Below, one piece after another: positions 1 to 6,729 of a stretch of DNA of 8,234 bases. Within the stretch, counting starts at the first letter, position 1. The number at the start of each line of letters is the position of its first letter. The notes below the pieces were generated by a model, which was not told where the DNA came from, searched no databases, and saw only the letters and a list, made by a program, of their open reading frames with translations. The translations under genes and the position numbers were made by a program. Source of the stretch: Bacillota bacterium (GTDB lineage Bacteria > Bacillota > DTU025); assembly GCA_012842765.1 (NCBI GenBank), contig DUWJ01000243.1, forward strand, positions 1-8,234, given 5' to 3'.

Positions 1-168
1 CGATATTATCAAATTCGACCCCACAAGGACGAATGTTGCAGCAAGGCCCATACCTATTCCGTTTGACACTGCAAGGGAGACCGCTATCGTAGGACACATT
101 CCTAACAGAAGTTTGAATATTGGGTTCTCCTTGTATATTCCGTTGGTGAAGGCCTTAAGAGGACTCAT
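1..168 (-). CDS. rnfE: Rnf complex membrane subunit RnfE, N-terminal 56 codons (runs off left edge)
   Basis: This is the start of RnfE, one of the two integral-membrane NqrD/NqrE-like subunits of the Rnf ferredoxin:NAD+ oxidoreductase, which carry electrons and contribute to ion translocation. The visible N-terminus reads MSPLKAFTNGIYKENPIFK, then LLLGMCPTIAVSLAVSNGIG. The NGI-x-KENP-x-F/L-x-LLG-x-CP-x-AV pattern is typical of RnfE as I know the family. A cysteine in the first helix (CP) fits the membrane-embedded iron-sulfur site described for RnfA/RnfE. The ATG at 168 overlaps the rnfG stop as ATGA. It has a good Shine-Dalgarno (GGAGGTG at 182-176, 7 nt spacing) inside the rnfG end, so translation is probably coupled. 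The gene is cut by the window boundary, not broken. Position after rnfG matches the clostridial order C-D-G-E-A-B. Confidence 0.93.
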   Translation of the reverse strand, partial: MSPLKAFTNGIYKENPIFKLLLGMCPTIAVSLAVSNGIGMGLAATFVLVGSNLIIS

Positions 169-752
169 CTGCCAACACCTCCAGCTATGCCGAGGGCATT
201 TACAAGATCACGGACCAGATTGACGCCGTTCACCATTCCCCTCGACGAAATAGTCGCTCCCGATATGGCGGAGATCTCGCCGCCGTCCTTGTCGACAGCA
301 AGCGGATGAGAGCCGCCTCTGCCTATAAACTCAGATATGAACTCAGGCTTGGCGATATTCGCGCCAAGTCCCGGAGTCTCACTATGCCCAAGAACTTGCA
401 GTCCTGTGACGGTGAGGTCCGGATCCATGCCCACGAGAAGGCTGATCTTGCCTCCGTATCCAGGCGACTGCACTTTGGCTACTATTCCAACAAGGCTGCC
501 GTCGTGAGCTCCCTCGTATACCTCGTCAACGTCAACGAACTTCGGGTCAGCCTTGATAGACGCAAGCTCGTCATCACTGAGCTTCTCAAAGCTCTCGGCA
601 GCGGGAAGCACGACGCGCATTGCGTCCGCAACCTCTTGCGCCTTTCGTTCATCAATTATCTCACTGGTCACACCATGCACGTAGGCGAGAAGCCCGCCAG
701 AAACCGCACATATGACCATCAACACAAGTCCCAGCTTGAGCACGTCACGCAC
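165..752 (-). CDS. rnfG: Rnf complex FMN-binding subunit RnfG
   Basis: RnfG (195 aa) is a membrane-anchored flavoprotein of the Rnf complex whose FMN is covalently attached to a threonine by the flavin transferase ApbE. Residues 7-26 form the single N-terminal membrane helix (LGLVLMVICAVSGGLLAYV). The rest is the extracytoplasmic FMN-binding domain. It contains the family motif HSETPGLG at about 123-130 and the flavinylation motif SGAT at 164-167, with Thr167 the predicted attachment residue. Length is normal for the family. The start is a GTG at 752, chosen because GGGGAGGTGA at 768-759 sits 6 nt upstream and because MRDVLKLGLVL is the usual short cytoplasmic head before the helix. It overlaps the end of rnfD by 8 nt and rnfE by 4 nt, so the subunits are likely made in a coupled way. 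No ApbE gene is visible here; it must be encoded elsewhere. Confidence 0.95.
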   Translation of the reverse strand: MRDVLKLGLVLMVICAVSGGLLAYVHGVTSEIIDERKAQEVADAMRVVLPAAESFEKLSDDELASIKADPKFVDVDEVYEGAHDGSLVGIVAKVQSPGYGGKISLLVGMDPDLTVTGLQVLGHSETPGLGANIAKPEFISEFIGRGGSHPLAVDKDGGEISAISGATISSRGMVNGVNLVRDLVNALGIAGGVGR

Positions 753-1725
753 GGCTGGTCACCTCCCCAAACCGCTTAGGGCGAGTGAGCCTGTCGATCA
801 GGGGCACTGCCGCATTCATGAGCAGGATCGAATAACAGACACCCTCAGGATACCCGCCGAACATCCTTATCAACGCCGTCAGGATCCCGCATCCGATACC
901 GAAGATTATCTGGCCCTTTGGATTCATCGGAGATGTAACGTAGTCAGTGGCCATGAAGAACGCTCCAAGGATCAGCCCGCCTGATAGCACGTGGAAGAGC
1001 GGGTCTTGACCGTATAGGCCCGTGATTACGGCTACTGTCAATATATAGGAAAGAGGTATTCTCAGGGATATGCGCCCTCTACAGAGAAGATAAACCGCGC
1101 CAATAAGCAGCGCCAGCGCAGATGTTTCGCCCAATGATCCCGCTACGTTGCCCACAAATAGCGATTGATAGAACTTCGACATCGAAGCTCCGCCTATTTC
1201 CCCCATTTTCCACAGTGTGAGCGGGGTTGCGGTGCTCATGGCGTCAAAGCCCCTCACAGCCCAGATGGCGCCTTCTGCAGATGCAGGCCAGAGATAACCA
1301 CTAGTGGTCAAAGCTGGCCAAGCGGCAATCGCGAAGGCACGGCCTGCAAGAGCCGGGTTGAATACATTATGGCCTAGCCCTCCAAAAAGCAGCTTAACGA
1401 CGCCTATGGCGAAGAATCCTGCAATGACCGGTATCCAAACAGGCACGTGCGGCGGAAGAACCATCGCGATCAAGAGGCCTGTTACAGCAGCGCTCCAGTC
1501 CCCTATCGTCACCGGCTTTTTTGCGATCTTCTCAAAGATGTATTCGGCCCCCACCGCTCCAGCAACACTGCAGACCATAGATACGGCTGCTTGCGCACCA
1601 AAGAAGTAGACTGCAGAGATCGCTGCCGGCAACAAAGCAATCACCACGTCACGCATTATTGCAGGCGTGCTATCCCCGGATCTTATGTGCGGCGCCGGCG
1701 TCACTATGAGCTTAGTGTTTCCCAT
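745..1725 (-). CDS. rnfD: Rnf complex membrane subunit RnfD
   Basis: RnfD (326 aa) is the NqrB-like integral-membrane flavoprotein subunit of Rnf, thought to take part in the ion-pumping path. It begins with the soluble head GNTKLIVTPAPHIRSGDS, followed by about ten hydrophobic segments. The conserved NVFNPALAGRAF stretch lies near residues 120-131. The flavin attachment motif STATPL lies near 164-169, with Thr167 the likely covalent FMN site. RnfD and RnfG both need ApbE-type flavinylation. I chose the ATG at 1725 over the adjacent in-frame GTG at 1728. GGGGGAG at 1738-1732 is 6 nt from the ATG but only 3 nt from the GTG. The rnfC stop and this start share one base (TGATG). The gene ends inside the rnfG start. 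Length and motifs are complete. Confidence 0.95.
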   Translation of the reverse strand: MGNTKLIVTPAPHIRSGDSTPAIMRDVVIALLPAAISAVYFFGAQAAVSMVCSVAGAVGAEYIFEKIAKKPVTIGDWSAAVTGLLIAMVLPPHVPVWIPVIAGFFAIGVVKLLFGGLGHNVFNPALAGRAFAIAAWPALTTSGYLWPASAEGAIWAVRGFDAMSTATPLTLWKMGEIGGASMSKFYQSLFVGNVAGSLGETSALALLIGAVYLLCRGRISLRIPLSYILTVAVITGLYGQDPLFHVLSGGLILGAFFMATDYVTSPMNPKGQIIFGIGCGILTALIRMFGGYPEGVCYSILLMNAAVPLIDRLTRPKRFGEVTSRA

Positions 1726-3065
1726 CACTTACTCCCCCGTTCCTTAGCGGCCCGACGCCGAGCCGAGATCTCGAACTTGGCTCGCTTGATCGCCTGCACC
1801 AAGTTGCGCCGGGATGGGCATACATAAGTGCACACACCACATTCGATGCAATCCATAGCATGGTAAGCCTCTGCTTCGTCCCACAGGCCCGCATTGCTCC
1901 ATTGGTGAAGGAACACCGGCTCCAAACGCATGGGACATGCGTCGACGCATTGGCCGCATTTGATACATGGCATTTCCTTTAGGTCTTCCGACTCTTCCCT
2001 GCTCATGACCAAGATGCCCGATGTGCCCTTGCCGATGGGAACATCAACCGACGACACTGCCATGCCCATCATTGGGCCTCCAAAAACGATCTTTCCAGGT
2101 TGGCCAACAAAACCGCCGCATTCCTCTATAAGGTCGCTGGCAGAAGTCCCTATCTTGGCAACCAAATTCGCAGGCTTGGCCACAGCGGATCCGGTCACAG
2201 TCACGATTCTCTCAATCAGTGGGAGTCCACGATCGAAGCGATTCGACACCGCCGCACAAGTGCCAACATTGCTGACAACTACTCCCACAGTAAACGGTAG
2301 GCCTCCAGGTGGGACCTCCCGACCTAACACCGACTTTATGAGGTGCTTTTCAGACCCTTGAGGATATCTAGTCTTTACAGCCACGACTTCTACGCCTGCA
2401 GCGCTTGAAGCAGCGTCCCCCATGGCGCGAATCGCATCAGGCTTGTTGTCTTCTATTCCTATGAGCGTCCTAGAAACACCGATGGCACGCATCATGATCT
2501 GTGCTCCCCTGATAATGTCGCGCGGACGCTCCACCATCAGCCTGTGGTCGGCTGTGAGGCATGGTTCACACTCAGCGCCGTTCAAAAGCAGAGTATCCAC
2601 ATTAGCCCCCGGAGGCAGCGAAAGCTTAATATGGGTTGGAAACTCCGCCCCTCCCATTCCGACTATGCCAGCATCCCGAATTATCCTGATAATCTCTTCA
2701 GGAGACCGGGAAAAGACATTGTCGACAGGCACACACGATTCGTCCAATGCATCCTCTCCGTCAGGTTCAATAAATATGGCCTGGTCCTCGACGCCGCTAG
2801 CGGTTCGCACCAGGCCGATGGAGACAACCTTGCCTGAGACGGGAGAATGCGCTGGTACCCCCCATTTCTCATCAGTATCGGCAACCTTCTGCCCCATGCG
2901 AACGTAATCTCCTTTGGCGACCGTAGGCGTTAAGGGACAGTTGGAGCCCTGATGAAGCGCTATTGCTACTTGAGACGGCCGCCTGGCAACAACAGTGCGC
3001 AATGTGGCCGTTCTCTCTTTGTTCTCCGGAGGATGGACTCCCCCTCGGAACGATCCCTTGGGCAT
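1725..3065 (-). CDS. rnfC: Rnf complex NADH-binding iron-sulfur subunit RnfC
   Basis: RnfC (446 aa) is the peripheral, cytoplasmic subunit of Rnf that binds NAD(H) and FMN and exchanges electrons with the RnfB/RnfD/RnfG chain. In order it shows the family N-terminus SFRGGVHPPENKE (about 5-17), a biotinyl-lipoyl-like domain to about 90, and the Nuo51-like nucleotide/FMN fold starting at GMGGAEFPTHIKL (about 136-148). An SLBB-like region follows, then two [4Fe-4S] motifs: Cys367/370/373/377 (CIKCGQCVDACP) and Cys406/409/412/416 (CIECGVCTYVCP). The ATG at 3065 is preferred over an in-frame GTG at 3074, since AAAGGAG at 3080-3074 is 8 nt upstream of the ATG and overlaps the GTG. The length is standard, and the highly basic tail (ARRRAAKERGSK) is unremarkable. 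It is the first rnf gene, 203 nt downstream of hndD across a structured spacer, so rnf may be transcribed separately or by controlled read-through. Confidence 0.96.
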   Translation of the reverse strand: MPKGSFRGGVHPPENKERTATLRTVVARRPSQVAIALHQGSNCPLTPTVAKGDYVRMGQKVADTDEKWGVPAHSPVSGKVVSIGLVRTASGVEDQAIFIEPDGEDALDESCVPVDNVFSRSPEEIIRIIRDAGIVGMGGAEFPTHIKLSLPPGANVDTLLLNGAECEPCLTADHRLMVERPRDIIRGAQIMMRAIGVSRTLIGIEDNKPDAIRAMGDAASSAAGVEVVAVKTRYPQGSEKHLIKSVLGREVPPGGLPFTVGVVVSNVGTCAAVSNRFDRGLPLIERIVTVTGSAVAKPANLVAKIGTSASDLIEECGGFVGQPGKIVFGGPMMGMAVSSVDVPIGKGTSGILVMSREESEDLKEMPCIKCGQCVDACPMRLEPVFLHQWSNAGLWDEAEAYHAMDCIECGVCTYVCPSRRNLVQAIKRAKFEISARRRAAKERGSK

Positions 3066-3073
3066 GCACCTCA

Positions 3074-3080
3074 CTCCTTT
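3074..3080 (-). promoter_or_regulatory. Ribosome binding site deciding the rnfC start
   Basis: AAAGGAG on the minus strand lies 8 nt before the ATG at 3065. It overlaps the alternative GTG start at 3074, which therefore cannot use it. The ATG start is favoured. Confidence 0.8.
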
Positions 3081-3122
3081 TGCTTCTACAAACCTGCCTA
3101 TGGACTTGGAACTTCACAGCAC

Positions 3123-3141
3123 AAAAAGCCTCACGTGAGGC
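3123..3141 (-). terminator. Intrinsic terminator (palindromic stem plus T5)
   Basis: On the minus strand the perfect palindrome GCCTCACGTGAGGC (3141-3128) is followed directly by TTTTT (3127-3123). As RNA this gives a 5-bp GC-rich stem with an ACGU loop and a U-tract, a compact Rho-independent terminator. It lies about 130 nt after the hndD stop and 58 nt before the rnfC start. It could end the hydrogenase transcript or act as an attenuator in an rnf leader. The CACGTG core could alternatively be a protein-binding dyad. Confidence 0.6.
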
Positions 3142-3142
3142 A

Positions 3143-3180
3143 TAAAATAACAAAGCCTGTCCGGTGAATAGACCGGCTTT
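3143..3180 (-). terminator. Second terminator-like hairpin upstream of the T5 terminator
   Basis: AAAGCCGGTC (3180-3171) can pair with GACAGGCTTT (3161-3152) across a 9-nt loop, giving 10 positions with one mismatch. The T-rich run TTATTTTAT follows (3150 down to about 3143). This resembles a Rho-independent terminator on the minus strand. Its 5' arm is also the 3' arm of a longer competing helix (3225-3214 with 3180-3169), so formation may be conditional. Confidence 0.5.
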
Positions 3181-3225
3181 ACGCACCCCAACAGCACTTT
3201 AGCCACGGTGCCTAAAACCGGTCTA
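3169..3225 (-). promoter_or_regulatory. Candidate anti-terminator helix of an attenuator-like leader
   Basis: TAGACCGGTTTT (3225-3214) pairs with AAAGCCGGTCTA (3180-3169) over 12 bp with one G-U wobble, enclosing a 33-nt segment. Inside that segment, GCACC near the start and GGTGC near the end can form a smaller helix. Because 3180-3171 is shared with the downstream terminator-like hairpin, the two structures exclude each other. This is the usual arrangement of an attenuator or riboswitch expression platform. I did not recognise a known riboswitch class. Confidence 0.4.
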
Positions 3226-3254
3226 ATTGTACACCACGAAACAAGCTTGTGCAA
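3226..3254 (-). promoter_or_regulatory. Candidate sigma-A-like promoter for the rnf operon
   Basis: TTGCAC (3254-3249) and TACAAT (3231-3226) are separated by 17 nt on the minus strand. The -10 matches the consensus at 5 of 6 positions and the -35 at 3 of 6. The spacer and part of the -35 contain the perfect palindrome ACAAGCTTGT (3250-3241), a possible operator. A start near 3219 would cut into the 5' arm of the predicted anti-terminator helix, so this promoter and that helix are not easily both real. Confidence 0.3.
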
Positions 3255-3268
3255 GAAAACCGAACTCT

Positions 3269-4999
3269 TCAGGATTTCTTCGGAGTATAATGCGTATGCA
3301 GCAGCTCATGGCTGCGCTCCGAGAGTGGCCAGTCCAGGAATTCCTGATATAGGGCGAGCACCGCAGGATTCTTGTGAGACTCCCTCAAGGGCATCTCCCT
3401 GTCAACCTCGTATAGAGCTTGGCCTCTCTCAGCCCGGCTCGACATCACAGTTCCGATCGGCTGCCCGCCGCCTCCGACGCACCCACCCGGGCAGCACATT
3501 ATCTCCACAAACTGCCACGGAGCTTCACCCGTCCTGATCGTCTCCATTACCTTTCTCGCATTGCCGAGCCCGTGAGCGATCGCAACCCTCACGGTGGCGC
3601 CTTCAAGGTCAACCTCAGCCTCCTTGATACCCTCAAGGCCCCTTACATCATGGAATTCCAGACCATCTTCGGAAAGCTCTCGCCCAGTCACCACGGCATA
3701 CACCGTGCGCAGCGCTGCTTCCATAACCCCGCCAGTGGCGCCGAATATGGCCCCGGCACCTGTGGAAATCCCCATAGGGGCATCATACTCCTCTTCAGGC
3801 AGGGAATCGAAATCTATGCCGATCTCCCTGATCATCCTGCCCAGTTCCCGAGTGGTAAGGACCGCGTCTACATCTTGAAACCCGCTCGATCTCATCTCCG
3901 GCCTCTGGCATTCATACTTTTTCGCAGTGCAAGGCATTATCGACACGACGAAGATTCGAGCAGGGTCGATGTCAGCACGCTCGGCATAGTATGTCTTGGC
4001 CACGGCCCCAAACATCTGCTGTGGGGATTTGCACGTGGACACGTGCGGAAGCAGGTCAGGGTAGAAACGTTCAACAAAGTTGATCCAGCCAGGGCTGCAC
4101 GAAGTCAAAAGCGGCAACGGAGCATTGCCCTTCTGTATTCGATCCAGGAGCTCATGCCCTTCTTCCATGATTGTGAGGTCAGCAGCAAAGTCAGTATCAA
4201 ATACCCTGTCAAAACCGATCTTCCTGAGGGCAGCCACCAACTTGCCAGTGACTATAGAGCCAGCAGGCAGTCCGAGTTCCTCCCCCAAAGAAGCCCTGAT
4301 TGCAGGAGCAGTTTGGACCACGACGTGCATATTGGGGTCAGCCAACGCATCCCAGACCCTTCCCGTATCGTCCCGTTCCACTATGGCCCCGGTAGGGCAG
4401 GCCAAGGTACACTGTCCGCAAAGCACGCAGACAACAGAATCGAGATCATCACCGAAAGCGGGCAGCACCACCGAGTCAAATCCGCGGTTGACAGTGGACA
4501 ACACGGCCACGCCCTGAATCTTCTCACAAGCTTCGATGCACCTTCTGCAGTTAATGCACTTATCGGCATCTCGCACCAGCGAAGGAGTAGATTCGTCTCT
4601 GGGGATCTTCCTTGAAACACGCTCGAACCTTATCTCCCTTATCCCAAAATCGGCCGCAAGCTGTTGCAGCTCACATTTGAGGTTCCGCTGGCATGAAAGG
4701 CAGTCGTCAGGATGGTGCGCAAGCAGCAATTCGATGGCCATGCGTCTGGCATTTCTGACCCGGGGCGTATTGGTGCGCACTGTCATACCCTGGCTTACAG
4801 GGTACGAGCAGGCTGGCTGTAGCGTGTTCTGGCCCTCTATCTCCACCACGCAGACGCGGCAGACCGACGGGCTTCCCAGGTCTTCATGCCAACAGAGCGT
4901 TGGGATCTTGATTCCCACAGTGCGCGCGGCCTCGAGGATTGTCATCTCAGGCGACGCGCAGACAGACTTGCCATCGATGGTCAAAGTAATGTCAGACAT
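3269..4999 (-). CDS. hndD: [FeFe] hydrogenase catalytic subunit, HndD/HydA type (M3)
   Basis: This 576-aa subunit carries the H-cluster and makes or consumes H2 in the cytoplasm. Domain order: a plant-type [2Fe-2S] domain (Cys36, 47, 50, 64); a His-Cys3 [4Fe-4S] site (His96, Cys100, 103, 109); two ferredoxin-like [4Fe-4S] sites (Cys148/151/154/158 and Cys191/194/197/201); then the H-cluster domain. H-cluster motifs are L1 TSCSPGW (299-305), L2 MPCTAKKYE (355-363) and L3 EIMCCPGGCVGGGG (499-512), with Cys357, Cys503 and Cys507 as expected ligands. Two residues are unusual: L1 has Ser302 where many enzymes have a Cys pair, and L3 has Cys502 where Ala or Gly is usual. The family-typical small-subunit region follows to the C-terminus. 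The ATG at 4999 starts the usual MSDITLTIDGK head. The nearest Shine-Dalgarno (GAGGAGG just after the hndC stop) is rather far, about 12 nt. Length matches HndD (about 585 aa) rather than the longer Thermotoga HydA. Confidence 0.96.
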   Translation of the reverse strand: MSDITLTIDGKSVCASPEMTILEAARTVGIKIPTLCWHEDLGSPSVCRVCVVEIEGQNTLQPACSYPVSQGMTVRTNTPRVRNARRMAIELLLAHHPDDCLSCQRNLKCELQQLAADFGIREIRFERVSRKIPRDESTPSLVRDADKCINCRRCIEACEKIQGVAVLSTVNRGFDSVVLPAFGDDLDSVVCVLCGQCTLACPTGAIVERDDTGRVWDALADPNMHVVVQTAPAIRASLGEELGLPAGSIVTGKLVAALRKIGFDRVFDTDFAADLTIMEEGHELLDRIQKGNAPLPLLTSCSPGWINFVERFYPDLLPHVSTCKSPQQMFGAVAKTYYAERADIDPARIFVVSIMPCTAKKYECQRPEMRSSGFQDVDAVLTTRELGRMIREIGIDFDSLPEEEYDAPMGISTGAGAIFGATGGVMEAALRTVYAVVTGRELSEDGLEFHDVRGLEGIKEAEVDLEGATVRVAIAHGLGNARKVMETIRTGEAPWQFVEIMCCPGGCVGGGGQPIGTVMSSRAERGQALYEVDREMPLRESHKNPAVLALYQEFLDWPLSERSHELLHTHYTPKKS

Positions 5000-5018
5000 T
5001 TCCCCGTCAAGCCTCCTC

Positions 5019-6692
5019 TCACCTGATCCCGTTGCCCGCCTGGAGCGTCTCGTATGCCGACTCGTCTGCGTTTGCAGGATTTGGCCTGCATACGCCCGCA
5101 GGGCAACGCCCCTCAAGGTGAGCTTCGATCTCATCCGCATAGTGATCCATGATAGTAAAGAGCGGAACTGCAACCGACTGGCCCAACGCGCAAAGGGAAG
5201 AGGCTTGCATTACCCCTGCAAGCTCCCTTGCCAGCTTTAGATCCTTTTCAGTTGCGGCCAGCTCCCGCGTCTTGCGGAAGATGTCATGCAGTCGTCGTGT
5301 GCCCTCTCTGCAAGGCGTGCATTGCCCGCACGACTCATGCTCAAAAAAGCGCAACAACGCGCAGGCTATGTCCACCACGCAATGGCTGTCGTCGATTATC
5401 AGGAGCGCACCGGAGCCGAGAGCGGACCCTGTCTCCTGGAGACTCTCGTAATCCATAGGGATGTCAAGGTGCGTCTCTGACAGACAGCCCCCTGCTGTTC
5501 CGCCAGTCTGAGCCATCTTGAAACGACGTCCCCCAGGGATTCCGCCACCCACCCCGTATATGACCTCACGGAGCGTAATACCCATGGGGACTTCTATCAG
5601 TCCCTTGTTGTTAACATCTCCTGTAAGGGTGTATACCTTTGTGCCGGGGCTAGTAGGGGTTCCGAATTGTCTGAACCAATCGGCCCCGTTGCGAACTATA
5701 GGCGGGACGTTGGCTATGGTCTCTACATTGTTGACTACGGTCGGCTTGCCCCACAGACCACAGGTTCCCGGATAAGGAGGCTTCTGCCTAGGTTCACCCC
5801 GCTTGCCCTCCATCGACTCGATCAGCGCAGTCTCCTCGCCACACACGTACGCCCCGGCGCCCTTCTTCACTTCAATATCGAAACTGAAGCCGGAGCCGAA
5901 TAGGTCATGACCTAAGAGCCCATACCTGCGCGCCTCCGCGATCGCGCGCTCTATGCGCTCTATGGAGAGATAGTATTCGCCTCTGATGTATATGTACCCC
6001 ATGGTAGCGCCAACTGAGTACCCCAAGATGATCATGCCTTCGATCACCTTGTGCGGGTCACCCTCGAGTATGAGGCGGTCCTTGAATGTTCCGGGCTCTC
6101 CTTCATCGGCATTACATATTATGTATTTCTGATCAGCCTCCACCCGCGCAGTGAATCCCAGTTTCACGCCGGTGGGGAAAGCCGCGCCTCCACGGCCGCG
6201 AAGGCCTGAAGCCTTTATAGCGCTAATGACTTCATCAGGCGACATAGATGTAAGAGCCATACCCGCGCCCAGATACCCATCACGGGCGATATACTCCTCG
6301 ATGCTGTCTGGGTCGATCAGCCCCACATTCTCAAGGACTATCCTTTCTTGGATCCCAAAGTAGTCGGGGCGCTTGTGATCAGCCTGCGATACCGAAGGAA
6401 GACGCTCTGTGTATTCAAGACGCCTGACAGGCCTCCCCTTCATCAGATGTTCGCCTACGATCTCACTTACATCATCCACGCTGACGCGGGAATATACGGT
6501 TCCTTCCGGGTACACGACAACGATCGGCCCAAGGTCGCACGGACCTAAGCAGCCCGTCTCAACAATACGGACCTCGCGCTCAAGACCATGCTCCTTGACC
6601 GATCGTTCGATTTCACCACGCACCGCCCGGCAACCAGCGGCGACACACGGGAATCCGCCGCACACCAGGACATGCGCTCGGTAGAACTCCAT
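5019..6692 (-). CDS. hndC: NADH-binding NuoF/HydB-like hydrogenase subunit HndC, lacking the C-terminal ferredoxin domain
   Basis: HndC (557 aa) binds NAD(H) and FMN and passes electrons between NADH and the hydrogenase subunit. Residues 1-80 form a thioredoxin-like [2Fe-2S] domain (Cys11, Cys16, Cys48, Cys52). The Nuo51 core follows, with LRGRGGAAFPTG (164-175), NADEGEPGTFKDR (194-206) and GAGAYVCGEETALI (278-291). The [4Fe-4S] site is ESCGQCTPC plus a later Cys (Cys455, 458, 461, 501). Cys438, His525, Cys530 and Cys535 have about the spacing I recall for the zinc site in HydB-type subunits. The protein ends 22 residues after Cys535, with no trace of the 2x[4Fe-4S] ferredoxin domain found at this end in bifurcating HydB proteins; neither other frame downstream encodes it. 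The ATG at 6692 (MEFYRAHVLVCGG) is the family-like start with a GGGGGGA site 5 nt upstream. It lies 37 nt after hndA and 19 nt before hndD. Confidence 0.95.
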   Translation of the reverse strand: MEFYRAHVLVCGGFPCVAAGCRAVRGEIERSVKEHGLEREVRIVETGCLGPCDLGPIVVVYPEGTVYSRVSVDDVSEIVGEHLMKGRPVRRLEYTERLPSVSQADHKRPDYFGIQERIVLENVGLIDPDSIEEYIARDGYLGAGMALTSMSPDEVISAIKASGLRGRGGAAFPTGVKLGFTARVEADQKYIICNADEGEPGTFKDRLILEGDPHKVIEGMIILGYSVGATMGYIYIRGEYYLSIERIERAIAEARRYGLLGHDLFGSGFSFDIEVKKGAGAYVCGEETALIESMEGKRGEPRQKPPYPGTCGLWGKPTVVNNVETIANVPPIVRNGADWFRQFGTPTSPGTKVYTLTGDVNNKGLIEVPMGITLREVIYGVGGGIPGGRRFKMAQTGGTAGGCLSETHLDIPMDYESLQETGSALGSGALLIIDDSHCVVDIACALLRFFEHESCGQCTPCREGTRRLHDIFRKTRELAATEKDLKLARELAGVMQASSLCALGQSVAVPLFTIMDHYADEIEAHLEGRCPAGVCRPNPANADESAYETLQAGNGIR

Positions 6693-6729
6693 GTGGATCC
6701 CCCCCAAGCTTCGTTCGGAAAACCGGGAC

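Noticed and set aside
306..779. Plus-strand ORF of 157 codons
   Set aside because: It lies entirely opposite rnfG and the rnfD end; the product has no recognisable motif and the antisense gene is unambiguous.
3120..3225. Known c-di-GMP-I (GEMM) riboswitch ahead of rnfC
   Set aside because: Only a short GCGTAAAGCC-like similarity is visible; the other conserved blocks and the tetraloop-receptor pairing are not evident. A covariance-model search could overturn this.
3419..4615. Plus-strand ORF of 398 codons
   Set aside because: It is antisense to the well-defined hydrogenase domain of hndD, has no ribosome site of note and no recognisable domain.
5000..5173. N-terminal extension of the hydrogenase catalytic subunit (58 residues)
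   Set aside because: It overlaps hndC in another frame, is very basic and unlike any family N-terminus; MSDITLTIDGK at 4999 is the natural start.
4536..5240. Plus-strand ORF of 234 codons
   Set aside because: It is antisense to the hndD N-terminus and the hndC end, whose motifs are clear; it is a shadow.
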